A stretch of 58,024 nt of DNA from Sedimenticola sp. (GTDB taxonomy: Bacteria; Pseudomonadota; Gammaproteobacteria; Chromatiales; Chromatiaceae). Location of the stretch: contig JALSRN010000030.1 in NCBI GenBank assembly GCA_026984735.1, positions 1 through 58,024 of the forward strand. Reading direction: 5' to 3'. Under the pieces are notes generated by a model. That model made no database searches, was not told the DNA's origin, and saw only the letters and a list, made by a program, of their open reading frames with translations. Of this stretch, positions 44,678 to 52,923 are shown piece by piece (within the stretch, counting starts at the first letter, position 1; every line of letters starts with the position of its first letter). A program made the translations under genes and the position numbers.

Positions 44678-45433
44678 ATGAAATCCTTTTCCCTCTTCGC
44701 CCTCGCTTTCGTTCTCGCCTGCGGCACGGCGCTGGCCGGCTGGGGCGATCTGCTCAAACAGGGCGGCGACCTGCTGCGCAGCGGCACCGGCAATAGCGTC
44801 ACGCAAACCGGCCCCAGCGCTCTCTCCGGAAGCGAGATCGGAGCGGGTTTGAAGGAAGCCCTCTCGGTGGGCGCCCGCCGCGCCGTGGCGTATCTCGGCC
44901 GCCCCGGCGGTTTCCTGAACGATCCCAAGGTCCGCATTCCGCTCCCCGGCAACCTGAAGACCGTGGCCCGGGGGTTGCGCATGGCCGGTCAGGGCGCGCT
45001 GGTGGATCAGTTCGAGACCACCATGAACCGGGCCGCGGAAGCCGCCGTGCCCAAAACGCTCGAAATCGTCCAGAAGACCATCTCCGGAATGAGCCTGGAA
45101 GACGCCCGCGGCATCCTCGAAGGGGGCGACGACGCCGCCACAAGCTACCTGCGGGAAAAGGCCGGAGAGCAGCTCGCGCGGGCCATTCGACCCATCGTCT
45201 CGCAGGCCACCGACCAGGCGGGCGCCACCGCCGCCTACAAGCGGCTGGTGCAGAACGCCGGCGGCGGCATGCTCACCGGCCTGATGGGAGGCAGCAGCCT
45301 GGACCTGGACCAGTACGTCACCGACAAGACGCTGGACGGCCTCTTCCTCATGCTGGCGGAAGAGGAGAAGAAGATCCGCCGCAATCCCGCCGCGCGCACC
45401 ACCGAGCTGCTGAAGCGCGTCTTCGGCGGATAG
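44678..45433 (+). CDS. DUF4197 domain protein, exported
   Basis: 251 residues. A signal peptide (about 1-20, ending ALAGWG) is followed by an all-helical DUF4197 domain: GSEIGAGLKEALSVGARRAVAYLGRPGGFLNDPKVRIPLP, then DQFETTMNRAAEAAVPKTLEIV, and DQYVTDKTLDGLFLMLAEEEKKIRRNPAARTT at the end. The function of the family is unknown. GGAGG precedes the ATG. It lies downstream of valS and just before the SafE-like gene. Confidence 0.9.
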   Translation: MKSFSLFALAFVLACGTALAGWGDLLKQGGDLLRSGTGNSVTQTGPSALSGSEIGAGLKEALSVGARRAVAYLGRPGGFLNDPKVRIPLPGNLKTVARGLRMAGQGALVDQFETTMNRAAEAAVPKTLEIVQKTISGMSLEDARGILEGGDDAATSYLREKAGEQLARAIRPIVSQATDQAGATAAYKRLVQNAGGGMLTGLMGGSSLDLDQYVTDKTLDGLFLMLAEEEKKIRRNPAARTTELLKRVFGG

Positions 45434-45440
45434 CCGGGCG

Positions 45441-46121
45441 GTGGAGATCGGCGGCCTCGGCGCGCTCCTCATGGGGCTCTTCGGAGCCCTGCACTGCCTC
45501 GGCATGTGCGGCAGCATCATGGGGGTGCTCACCATGAGCCTGCCCGAGTCGATCCGCCGGCGACCGGCCACCCTGGCCGCCTACCTGTTGTGGTACAGCA
45601 CGGGCCGCCTGATCAGTTATTCGCTGGCCGGAGGGCTGGCGGGGGCCTTCGGCGGCGGCCTGCTGCTCGCCGTCACTCCCCAGTACGGCCACCGCCTGCT
45701 GTCGCTGGCCGCCACCTTGGTGATGCTGGCCGCCGGCTTCCATCTCGCCGGCTGGTTTCCCGGGCTGGCGCAGGTGGAAAAGGCCGGCGCCCCCATCTGG
45801 AGGCGGCTGGAGCCCCTGGGCAGGAGATTGCTGCCGGTGAGCCGGCCCTGGCAGGCTTTGTTGTACGGCATGGTCTGGGGCTGGCTCCCCTGCGGACTGG
45901 TCTATTCGGCCCTTTTCATTGCCCTGGCTCAAGGCGATTTCACCGGAGGTATGCTATTCATGCTTCTGTTCGGCCTGGGCACCCTCCCCTCAATGTTGCT
46001 CACCGGCGTCTTCGCGGAACGCTTCATGCGAGTCGCCAGGAACTCCAGGGTGCGCATGTACGCCGGAGCGCTGTTGATCGCGTTGGCACTGCTCATGTTG
46101 TATTATTCGAGTCGGACATGA
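45441..46121 (+). CDS. SafE/TauE-like (DsbD_2-type) membrane protein
   Basis: 226 residues, six predicted membrane helices. GLFGALHCLGMCGSIMG near the N-terminus and LPCGLVYSALFIALA in the middle are the hallmark motifs of the 'sulfite exporter TauE/SafE' (UreH/DsbD_2) proteins often found near cytochrome cbb3 assembly genes. The conserved Cys/His suggest metal or thiol transport. GTG start at 45441, 7 nt after the previous stop. Its own stop overlaps the ATG of the sigma-54 regulator gene (ATGA). The substrate is unknown. Confidence 0.87.
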   Translation: MEIGGLGALLMGLFGALHCLGMCGSIMGVLTMSLPESIRRRPATLAAYLLWYSTGRLISYSLAGGLAGAFGGGLLLAVTPQYGHRLLSLAATLVMLAAGFHLAGWFPGLAQVEKAGAPIWRRLEPLGRRLLPVSRPWQALLYGMVWGWLPCGLVYSALFIALAQGDFTGGMLFMLLFGLGTLPSMLLTGVFAERFMRVARNSRVRMYAGALLIALALLMLYYSSRT

Positions 46122-47071
46122 ACCGCACGAGCGACAATTCGCGCCTTTTGGGCGAATCCCCCGAGTTCACCGCGCTGCTGCGCTCTCTGCAGGTGGCCGC
46201 GGCCACCGATGTGACCGTCCTGCTGCTGGGCGAGAGCGGCACCGGGAAGGAGCGGCTGGCCCGCTTCATCCATGCGCACAGCCGCCGCCGGGAGGCCCCC
46301 TTCGTCGCCATCAACTGCGCGGCACTGCCCGACGGCCTGGCCGAATCGGAGCTGTTCGGCCACCGCAAGGGCGCCTTCACCGGCGCATCCGGGGACAACC
46401 CCGGCCGGATCGCCGCCGCCCAGGGCGGCACGCTCTTCCTGGACGAAGTGGCGGAGATGTCCCTGCCGGTGCAGTCCAAGCTGCTCCGTTTTCTGGAGTC
46501 CGGCGAATACCAGCGGGTGGGCGACACCCTCTGCCGCCAGTCGGACGTGCGCATCGTCGCCGCCACCCATGCCGATCTTCCGGCACTGGTGGAAGAGGGG
46601 CGCTTCCGGCAGGATCTCTACTACCGCCTCAACGTGGTGCCTTTTCAGGTTCCCCCCTTGCGCGCGCGGCAGGGCGACGTGCGCAGGCTCGTCAAGGCGC
46701 TCACCCGACAGCTGGCCGACCATCACGGCCTGCCGGCGCCGCGTTACGACCGCGAGGCGCTCGAGCTGTTGGAAAACTACCATTGGCCCGGCAACATCCG
46801 CGAACTGCGCAACCTTTGCGAACGCCTGCTGATCCTTTTTCCGGGCAAGACCATCCACCCCGGCAACCTGCCGCCGGAGATCCGCATCCCCGGCCGCTCG
46901 CGCTGGCGTTTCGTTCTTCCCGAAGGGGGGCTCCGTCTGGAGGAGGTGGAGCAGGAGCTGCTTCTCCAGGCTCTGCAGCAGGCGGGCGGCAACCAGAGCC
47001 GCGCGGCCCGGCTGCTGGGAATGAGCCGTTACGCTTTCATCTACCGGCTCAAGAAGTACGCCCTGCTTTGA
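46118..47071 (+). CDS. Sigma-54-dependent activator lacking a sensor domain (PspF-like architecture)
   Basis: 317 residues. The AAA+ domain begins almost at the N-terminus: Walker A GESGTGKE (about 38-45), GAFTGA loop intact (HRKGAFTGAS), Walker B GGTLFLDEVAEM, and the R-finger region. A Fis-type helix-turn-helix closes the protein (GGNQSRAARLLGMSRYAFIYRLKKYAL). No receiver, PAS or GAF domain is present, so activity must be controlled by another protein or by expression. It is coupled by ATGA to the SafE-like membrane gene, a candidate sensory partner. Its target promoters were not found in the window. Confidence 0.92.
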   Translation: MNRTSDNSRLLGESPEFTALLRSLQVAAATDVTVLLLGESGTGKERLARFIHAHSRRREAPFVAINCAALPDGLAESELFGHRKGAFTGASGDNPGRIAAAQGGTLFLDEVAEMSLPVQSKLLRFLESGEYQRVGDTLCRQSDVRIVAATHADLPALVEEGRFRQDLYYRLNVVPFQVPPLRARQGDVRRLVKALTRQLADHHGLPAPRYDREALELLENYHWPGNIRELRNLCERLLILFPGKTIHPGNLPPEIRIPGRSRWRFVLPEGGLRLEEVEQELLLQALQQAGGNQSRAARLLGMSRYAFIYRLKKYALL

Positions 47072-47146
47072 AGCTGGGCCCCGAAAGCGGCCTCTCGCGC
47101 CTGTCAGCGGCCTGAAACACCATCTACGGCCCCAGGCGTCGGGTCG

Positions 47147-48316
47147 TCAATAGGAACGCAACGTGTCGATGGGACGGTAGCCTTTTTTCGCTCTTCGGCC
47201 CTCCGCCACTCTGCGGCTGAAGGCGTCCAGCCGCGATTTGAACCAGCTTGCATGCACCCGCTGGAGCGAACGCTTCAGCGCCGCCTCTTCCCGAGCCACC
47301 GCCTGGCGCAGCGACGCCTCGAATTGGTCGCGATGGAGCTGCTCGTCCAGCTGCAGAGCCGCCATGTCCACCGCCACCCAGGTGGCGATTCCCGCGCCGG
47401 CGCCGCAGATCAGGGCCACCGCCCCCCCGGGAGCGCACAACGTCGTTCCCGCACCGATCCCGGCGAGCGCGCCGCCACCTTTGGCGGCCGATTTGGCGGC
47501 CAGCTTGCCGAGCACGCTGGCCGCCAACTGGAACCCTTTGCTGCCGGCGATCCCCGCCACCATCTTCTTCACCAAGAGGCTGGCGCCGCCCTTGGCCACC
47601 AGCACCCCGGTTCCCAGACCCGCCCCCAGGCTGACGAGTTGGCGCTCCATCACGCCCCGCGAGGGCTTCAGCTCCGCGGAGGCCAAGTCGTCCAGAGGGA
47701 TCTCCCCGCTCAGTTCCCAACGGATCTCTCCCCCCTCTTGCGGCGGCTCGCCCCGATCGCCGAGCTCCGCAGCGGCATCCGCCAGCAACCCTTCTCCGGC
47801 CCGACGCAATCGGCGCGCCGCGTCCGCCTGCAGCCTTTCCGGCAGGGCTTCCAAAAGCTTGTCGGCACCGCTCTGCTGGAACAGGGCCCCCTCCAGCCTC
47901 CGGGTCAAATAGACCGACAGGTCCCCCCCCAGGGCATGGGCGTACCGCAGATACTCCCCCGAAAGGGAATAGTACCAGTCGGCGTAGGCGGGAATGGCGG
48001 CATAGACCGGCTCGAACGCCCGTTCGACCTCGCGGTCGATGGCGGCGTCGCTCTCATCGATCAATGCCGACAGGCGCTGGTCGGCGAAACGCTCGAGGCG
48101 CCGGCGAAAAGCCTGGAATTCGGCCTCTTTCAACAGATGCAACTCGCCATGGACGATCACCCGCCACACCAACCGATGGCGTACATCCCCCTCATTTTCC
48201 ATCAACTGCTGCGCTCCCTTCAGCACCGCCAACGTCGCCGCCAGCACCAGCAAGACGAGGACGAGAAAAAAGCCGATCCATCCCCAGGGCAAGGAAGCGC
48301 GTTCACTCGTCACCAC
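47147..48316 (-). CDS. Membrane-anchored protein of unknown function
   Basis: 389 residues; I do not recognise the family. One N-terminal membrane helix (about 10-33, PWGWIGFFLVLVLLVLAATLAVL) is followed by a charged helical region (about 45-200) with many Arg/Glu. A Gly/Ala-rich hydrophobic stretch (about 215-315, for example SLGAGLGTGVLVAKGGASLL and GGALAGIGAGTTLCAPGGAVALICGAGAG) resembles paired membrane hairpins. A basic helical tail (ALKRSLQRVHASWFKSRLDAFSRR) ends it. The GTG start at 48316 has GGGGGA close upstream and overlaps the previous gene by 14 nt. Last gene of the hemerythrin operon. Confidence 0.75.
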   Translation of the reverse strand: MVTSERASLPWGWIGFFLVLVLLVLAATLAVLKGAQQLMENEGDVRHRLVWRVIVHGELHLLKEAEFQAFRRRLERFADQRLSALIDESDAAIDREVERAFEPVYAAIPAYADWYYSLSGEYLRYAHALGGDLSVYLTRRLEGALFQQSGADKLLEALPERLQADAARRLRRAGEGLLADAAAELGDRGEPPQEGGEIRWELSGEIPLDDLASAELKPSRGVMERQLVSLGAGLGTGVLVAKGGASLLVKKMVAGIAGSKGFQLAASVLGKLAAKSAAKGGGALAGIGAGTTLCAPGGAVALICGAGAGIATWVAVDMAALQLDEQLHRDQFEASLRQAVAREEAALKRSLQRVHASWFKSRLDAFSRRVAEGRRAKKGYRPIDTLRSY

Positions 48317-49181
48317 GGCATCCCCCGGCCAACGACAACACGCCTCTGCGGTCGATAAGGCTCCCTGCAAGCAGCCGCGACCAAGCCCAAAGGGCCAACG
48401 TGGAGGCGGCGAGAAAGAGGAGCCAGGCCGCCAGCTCCAGATAGCGGTTGGAGAGGCCCTCCACGCCGAGTTGCATCAGCCGCCAAGCGATGGCTTCCCG
48501 GCCCGCGCCCGCACGCGCCAATGGCGCCAAGAGTTCGCAGCCGAAATGAACCGACGACAACGCCTCTTCCAGCGTGCCGCTCCAACCGAGCGCTCGGTAG
48601 TCGGGATGGCTGGAGACCAGCTCGCCGGCCACCACCGCTCCCACCAGCAGCGCCGTGTTGATCCACACCAGAATCCGCCTCCCCACCACGGCGGCCACGG
48701 CGGGTTTGAGCTGGCCGCGCAAAAGATGGACCACGCCCCGGTAGATCCACGATGCCACGAGCGCATCCGCCAGAAGCAACGCCAACATCCACAACGGCCA
48801 CTGGGGCGCGGCAACCAGCAGAACGACCACCAGCGCCAGTGCCTTGAGGATCTGCCAGAGGCTGAGCAGCAAGTGGCGGGAAAGCCAGCGGGCCAGCGAA
48901 GCGCCCGGCAACAGGTAGCGGGAGACGAACGCGCACCGCCGCATCACCACCGGTTCGACCATGTTCCAGGCCACCAGGGTGACCGCCGGAACCAATAGCA
49001 GCACCACTCCGGCGCAGCGCAAGCTGGGCGCCAGGCCGATCCAGGCCACCATCCAGAACCAGGCCAGCAAGGGGCCGGCAAGATTGTTGATTCCCCATGT
49101 CACCGGACGTTCTCCGAGGGGAAGTGTGCGGCAAAACGCCGGGAAAGACAAAGGGTCAGGGAGAATGGAAAGAAGCCGCAT
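48303..49181 (-). CDS. Polytopic membrane protein of unknown function
   Basis: 292 residues, not recognised. The N-terminus MRLLSILPDPLSFPAFCRTLPL is followed by six or so membrane segments (about 45-75, 115-140, 142-160, 185-210 and 255-275). A soluble loop (about 205-245) contains HPDYRALGWSGTLEEAL and SVHFGCELLAPL with His/Cys. The start at 49181 overlaps the preceding gene by 26 nt and the end overlaps the next gene by 14 nt, so the two unknown proteins are probably partners of the upstream His-rich membrane protein. Confidence 0.75.
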   Translation of the reverse strand: MRLLSILPDPLSFPAFCRTLPLGERPVTWGINNLAGPLLAWFWMVAWIGLAPSLRCAGVVLLLVPAVTLVAWNMVEPVVMRRCAFVSRYLLPGASLARWLSRHLLLSLWQILKALALVVVLLVAAPQWPLWMLALLLADALVASWIYRGVVHLLRGQLKPAVAAVVGRRILVWINTALLVGAVVAGELVSSHPDYRALGWSGTLEEALSSVHFGCELLAPLARAGAGREAIAWRLMQLGVEGLSNRYLELAAWLLFLAASTLALWAWSRLLAGSLIDRRGVLSLAGGCRGDE

Positions 49182-50475
49182 GGCTTCCGTTTCCTCGTTC
49201 CAGGCCACGCCGGCGGCGCCGGTAGAGACGGACCGCCTGATGGAGGTGCCGCGCAAGCACCAGGGCAACGGCCATCAGCAGGAGCCCGGCCGGCGGACCC
49301 AACCACTCCATGCGGAAAGGCGCCGCCCAGGAGAGAGGCAGCCATGCCGTGTAGAGCCGGAACAGCCGCTTCGAGCGTTCGTTGGGAATCACCTGCTTCA
49401 TGTTGGGCAGTCCGCGCGGAACCACGCCCGACGCCTGAGCCCGGTTGGTGAGATGGAGCCATACCAGAAAAGGGACGATCTTGTAGAGCATGCCGAGGAT
49501 GGCGCTCCCCACGAAACCGGTGACGAAGAGAATTGCCGGCAGCGGCGCGGGCAGGAGGATGCCCATCCGTCGCGCCCACCAGGAGAGAACGGCCAGCAAC
49601 AGAGAGATCATCGACAACCGCCAGAAATCGAGAGTGGAATCGGCGACGCGGCGCCGCCTCTTCGCCTGCAGGCGGAGAGTTATCGCCGCGAAGAGCGCCA
49701 AGGAGACGGAGAGCCACGCCGCGCCCACCCATTGGAGCCAGGGTGCATCCAGCCGCCAACGGGCGACCGACCACACCGACAAAGCGAGGAAGTGGAGCGC
49801 CCCGAACCATCGCATCATGACCAGGGGGTAACGCGGCGTGATCTGGAACATAGGCACCACCTGCCACGCCACTCCGCTGACCAGCAGCACCGTCCATCCC
49901 AGCAGTCCCCATCCCAGATGGAGATCGGTGTACCGCCTCGCCAGCACCGCCAGTCCTCCATGGCCCAGCGCCAACCAGCTCCCGATGACGAGCGTGAAAC
50001 CCAGCGCCGCCAAGGCCAGCGCCAGCGAGAGGCGGGAGGCGTGCCGCGACGGGCTTCGGCCAAGGGCCACGCAGGCCGTGCCGCCGACCAGCAGCACCGC
50101 GGCCGGTAACAGGGCCGCCGCCAGAACGAAGCAGAGTTTCCACTCCGAGAGGAAACCCCACACCAGAGAGAGCGTCCCCGCCACCAGCAGCAAATGCCCC
50201 CAAAAGGCGACGGCCCGCGCCCCTGGCAGGGCGCTGCCCAGGAGAACGGGAATCACCTGCTGGAGCGCGCCCAGCATCACCATCAGCATGAATCCCACCA
50301 CCCACAAATGGGTGAGCGCCAGCCACAAGGGCGACCAGCGCCCTGGAACGCTCCACCAGCCGGCGGTGAGCAGCAGGACGCCGGCCAGAAAGAGGAAGAG
50401 AGGCGCGGTGACGAAGAAACGCAGCGGCACCTGGAGCGGGGGCGTGTTGCCCAGCGAGAGGCCGGCGAAACTCAT
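49156..50475 (-). CDS. Polytopic His-containing membrane protein, NnrS/heme-copper-like
   Basis: 439 residues with about twelve membrane helices. Histidines sit within or at the ends of helices (ALTHLWVVGFMLMVMLGAL, VAFWGHLLLVAGTLSLVWG, DLHLGWGLLGWTVLLVSG, ALHFLALSVW, FLVWLHLTNRA), a pattern like NnrS and cytochrome oxidase subunit I-like proteins. I cannot assign it firmly. The start at 50475 (MSFAGLSLGNTPPLQVPLRFF) is 4 nt after DUF2249. The genetic link to hemerythrin and DUF2249, which often accompany NnrS in NO-stress clusters, supports heme/NO or O2 chemistry. This is inference. Confidence 0.78.
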   Translation of the reverse strand: MSFAGLSLGNTPPLQVPLRFFVTAPLFLFLAGVLLLTAGWWSVPGRWSPLWLALTHLWVVGFMLMVMLGALQQVIPVLLGSALPGARAVAFWGHLLLVAGTLSLVWGFLSEWKLCFVLAAALLPAAVLLVGGTACVALGRSPSRHASRLSLALALAALGFTLVIGSWLALGHGGLAVLARRYTDLHLGWGLLGWTVLLVSGVAWQVVPMFQITPRYPLVMMRWFGALHFLALSVWSVARWRLDAPWLQWVGAAWLSVSLALFAAITLRLQAKRRRRVADSTLDFWRLSMISLLLAVLSWWARRMGILLPAPLPAILFVTGFVGSAILGMLYKIVPFLVWLHLTNRAQASGVVPRGLPNMKQVIPNERSKRLFRLYTAWLPLSWAAPFRMEWLGPPAGLLLMAVALVLARHLHQAVRLYRRRRRGLERGNGSHAASFHSP

Positions 50476-50479
50476 CCTC

Positions 50480-50752
50480 TCACTCCTTCCACTGGGCGAA
50501 CCGCGCAGCCAACTCGCGGGCCGCCTCTTCCGCCGCCGCGTCCCCCCGCCGCCAGAAATAGATGCGGCAGCGGCCGGCGTCGTCCGCCCGCGTGCAGGAA
50601 CCAAAACCCAGCGCCTCCGCGCGAGGATAGAGCAGCTCGGGTCGCATACGGTGGACCATTTCCATGCATCGTCCGGGAGGAAGCCGCTCGAGCGCTTCCA
50701 GGGCGCGCACCAGGGGTTCGGGCGCTTCCAGCTCGCTCACGTCCAGGGTCAC
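50480..50752 (-). CDS. DUF2249 domain protein
   Basis: About 90 residues: VTLDVSELEAPEPLVRALEALERLPPG, then CMEMVHRMRPELLYPRAEALGF and YFWRRGDAA. This is the DUF2249 (TusA-like fold) pattern seen beside hemerythrins and NO-related genes. Position: 16 nt after hemerythrin and 4 nt before the NnrS-like gene. The start is uncertain: GTG 50752 with GCAGGG close upstream is preferred; GTG 50785 would overlap hemerythrin. The TusA-type catalytic Cys is not conserved; Cys in GRCMEM and FGSC are in other places. Confidence 0.82.
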   Translation of the reverse strand: MTLDVSELEAPEPLVRALEALERLPPGRCMEMVHRMRPELLYPRAEALGFGSCTRADDAGRCRIYFWRRGDAAAEEAARELAARFAQWKE

Positions 50753-50768
50753 GACCCTGCTCGTTCCC

Positions 50769-51203
50769 TCAGCGATCGATTCCACCGGCCTCTTCGATGA
50801 GACGTTCCGCTTCAACCGCAAGATGCGCATCCAGCATGGGATAGAGCACCTGCTCCTCCTTGGCGTTGTGCTGCTGCATCATGATGAGCAGGGTCTCCGA
50901 ATCGCCTAGATAGGCGTCCGCCTCCCTCGCCTTCAACGACTCCTCCATGTCGTCGAACAACGCGCGCATCTGCTCATGTTCCTGCCGCATCACCTGGGTG
51001 GGTCCCATGGTCATGCCGCTGACCGCCTCGAAACGGGGAAAGAAGAGCTTTTCCTCCATGGAGAAATGGCGTTCGATGGCCTCCCGCATCTCATGAAAGG
51101 CGGACTCCCCCTCCTCCCAGCGGCTCTCCGAGACCAAGGATTCCGCCTCGGCGAAGAGTCGGTCGCAGCGTTGATGATCCTTTTCCATGAACTCTTTGAT
51201 CAT
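50769..51203 (-). CDS. Hemerythrin-domain protein
   Basis: 144-residue four-helix bundle with a complete di-iron ligand set: His10, His46 and Glu50 (HFSMEE), His76 (RQEHEQM), His112 and Glu116 (HNAKEEQ). Such proteins bind O2 or NO and act in sensing, storage or detoxification. It begins MIKEFMEKDHQRCDRLF. It is the first gene of a tight five-gene operon (47147-51203) and is divergent from the metal-efflux genes. Confidence 0.92.
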   Translation of the reverse strand: MIKEFMEKDHQRCDRLFAEAESLVSESRWEEGESAFHEMREAIERHFSMEEKLFFPRFEAVSGMTMGPTQVMRQEHEQMRALFDDMEESLKAREADAYLGDSETLLIMMQQHNAKEEQVLYPMLDAHLAVEAERLIEEAGGIDR

Positions 51204-51378
51204 GCAACTCCTCTCTGTCGTCGTCGTATTGCGCGACCCATGTTAGGCCCGCCTCTTCACCCGCCGCCTTGACAAAAAGCAGTTTCCGCAGCTCCGCTTT
51301 CTGTTGCCGGTCACCCCTCTTTCCAGTAGAGTGTGGGCGCAAGGCTCTTTCGCCGAACGGAACCAAGCGGGACATTCC

Positions 51379-51681
51379 GTGTTGCGCCGCATTCTCAGCC
51401 TCCTTTTGACGATCTCCATCCTCGGCTACGGACTGGCCCTGGCCACCGAGGTGCACCAATCGGTCGGAGGACAGGACCCCGTCCTGGAACAGCCCGCCGG
51501 TGCCGGCGGCCAGGCAGCCGATTTCGATCACTGCAATCACGGCATTTTTCACCTCCTGGGCATGGAGACGACGGTGGCGTTCATCCTGCCCAGCTTGATC
51601 GACCGTCCGACGGGCCACTACCGTCAACGGCTCCACTCTTCCGATCCCCGTCCTGCCCGAAAACCGCCCAGAGGCCTCTGA
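51379..51681 (+). CDS. Small exported His/Cys protein preceding metal-efflux genes
   Basis: About 100 residues. A hydrophobic N-terminal signal or anchor (LRRILSLLLTISILGYGLALA) is followed by EVHQSVGGQDP and a metal-ligand-like DHCNHGIFHLLGM, then a Pro/Arg-rich tail. Small proteins of this type precede czc/cus-like genes, where they are thought to bind metal in the periplasm; that assignment is by analogy. GTG start at 51379 with GCGGGA upstream; a longer frame from 51304 is open but has no signal-like start. 78 nt before the adaptor gene. Confidence 0.7.
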   Translation: MLRRILSLLLTISILGYGLALATEVHQSVGGQDPVLEQPAGAGGQAADFDHCNHGIFHLLGMETTVAFILPSLIDRPTGHYRQRLHSSDPRPARKPPRGL

Positions 51682-51759
51682 CTTTCCCTCCGCCCCGTTC
51701 GCCGGCGCGCTCTCGTAGCCGCTGAGCGTTTCGTCTTTTTTGCTCGGGAATGTCAGACC

Positions 51760-52911
51760 ATGAAACAGATCCAACGTCCTCAACGGGCCGGCTGGCCCCT
51801 GTGCGGCATTCTGCTGCCGCTGATTCTGAACATCGCTTCTTCACCGGCGGCCCTGGCCGCCGAGGATGCGGAAGGGGCGCTCCACGGCCACGCCGCCCCC
51901 ACCGTCCGTTTGTCTGCCGACGCCGCCGCTGGCGCAGGCATTCGCGTCATGCCTCTGGAACCCCGCCCCTTGGCGGAAGAGGTGGAGGCCCCCGGCGAGG
52001 TCCGCCTCGATCTCTACGCCACCAGCCAGGTGACTCCGCGCATAGAGGCTCAAGTGGTGGAACGCCACGCCCGCCTGGGCGACCGGGTGAAAAAAGGCCA
52101 ACCGCTGGTCACCCTCACCTCGGCGGCGATGGCCGAAGCCCAGGGCGATCTCATCCTCGCGGCCCGCGATTGGCGGCGGATGGAAGGGCTGGGCAAGGAA
52201 CTGGTGTCCGAGCAGAAGCGGCTGCAGAACCGGGTCCGCTACCAGCAGGCAAAGGCCAAGCTGTCGGCCTTCGGCATGACCGCCCGGCAGATCGACCGGC
52301 TGGCGAAAAAGGGCGACGTCTCCCTTGCCGACGGCCGCTTCACCCTCCTCGCTCCCCAAGACGGCACCATCATTCGCGACGATTTCGTCGTGGGTCAGAT
52401 GGTCCATCCCGGCGACCTTCTGTTCGAAATCACCGACGAGTCCACCATCTGGGTGGAAGCCCACGTCGCTCCGGAAAGGATGAAGGAGATGAAACCGGGC
52501 GCTCCCGCCCGCGTCCGTTCCGGCGACCGCTGGATCCGGGGGCGGGTGATTCAGATGCACCACAGGCTCGACGAAATCACCCGTACCATGGGCGTGCGCA
52601 TCGAGGTTCCCAACGCTGGAGACCAATTGCACTCCGGACAGTTCGTCACCGCGCGCATCCAGGTGGGCCAAGGGGAACCGGCGCTCTCCCTGCCCCTGAA
52701 CGCCCTCCTGCGCAGCTCCGACGGCGACTGGCAGCTGTTCGTGGAGAAGACGCCCGGCGTGTTTCAGCCGATGGAAGTGGAAGTGGTGAAACGGTTGCCC
52801 GGCGTCGCCGTCGTCGAAGGCGTGCCGCCCGGAACCCCGGTGGTGGTGCAAGGCGCCTTCTTCCTCCAGTCGGAGCTGGCCAAGTCCGGCTTCGAAGTGC
52901 ACAACCATTGA
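51760..52911 (+). CDS. Heavy-metal RND efflux periplasmic adaptor (CusB/CzcB-like)
   Basis: 383 residues. A signal peptide (about 1-34, ending ALAAED) leads to HGHAAPTVRLSADAAAGAGI, a beta-barrel/lipoyl core (RIEAQVVERHARLGDRVKKGQPLVTL), a short helical hairpin, and FTLLAPQDGTIIRDDFVVGQMVHPGDLLFEITDESTIWVEAHV, the classic CzcB/CusB block. It couples the inner-membrane RND pump to an outer-membrane channel. The N-terminal His cluster (LHGHAA) could bind metal. It is followed by the pump gene after 12 nt. Confidence 0.92.
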   Translation: MKQIQRPQRAGWPLCGILLPLILNIASSPAALAAEDAEGALHGHAAPTVRLSADAAAGAGIRVMPLEPRPLAEEVEAPGEVRLDLYATSQVTPRIEAQVVERHARLGDRVKKGQPLVTLTSAAMAEAQGDLILAARDWRRMEGLGKELVSEQKRLQNRVRYQQAKAKLSAFGMTARQIDRLAKKGDVSLADGRFTLLAPQDGTIIRDDFVVGQMVHPGDLLFEITDESTIWVEAHVAPERMKEMKPGAPARVRSGDRWIRGRVIQMHHRLDEITRTMGVRIEVPNAGDQLHSGQFVTARIQVGQGEPALSLPLNALLRSSDGDWQLFVEKTPGVFQPMEVEVVKRLPGVAVVEGVPPGTPVVVQGAFFLQSELAKSGFEVHNH

Positions 52912-52923
52912 GGGGGCGGAAAG

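Noticed and set aside
41342-45571. 1409-codon open frame antisense to valS and neighbours
   Set aside because: His/Leu-rich low-complexity translation typical of the antisense of a GC-rich gene. The plus-strand valS is full length with HMGH and KMSKS.
46083-46101. Possible sigma-54 promoter (TGGCAC...) upstream of the activator gene
   Set aside because: The GG and GC elements are not spaced correctly and the site lies inside the preceding coding sequence.
51267-51300. TTGACA box as promoter of the small metal-related gene
   Set aside because: No acceptable -10 element at 16-18 nt. Not strong enough to list as a feature.
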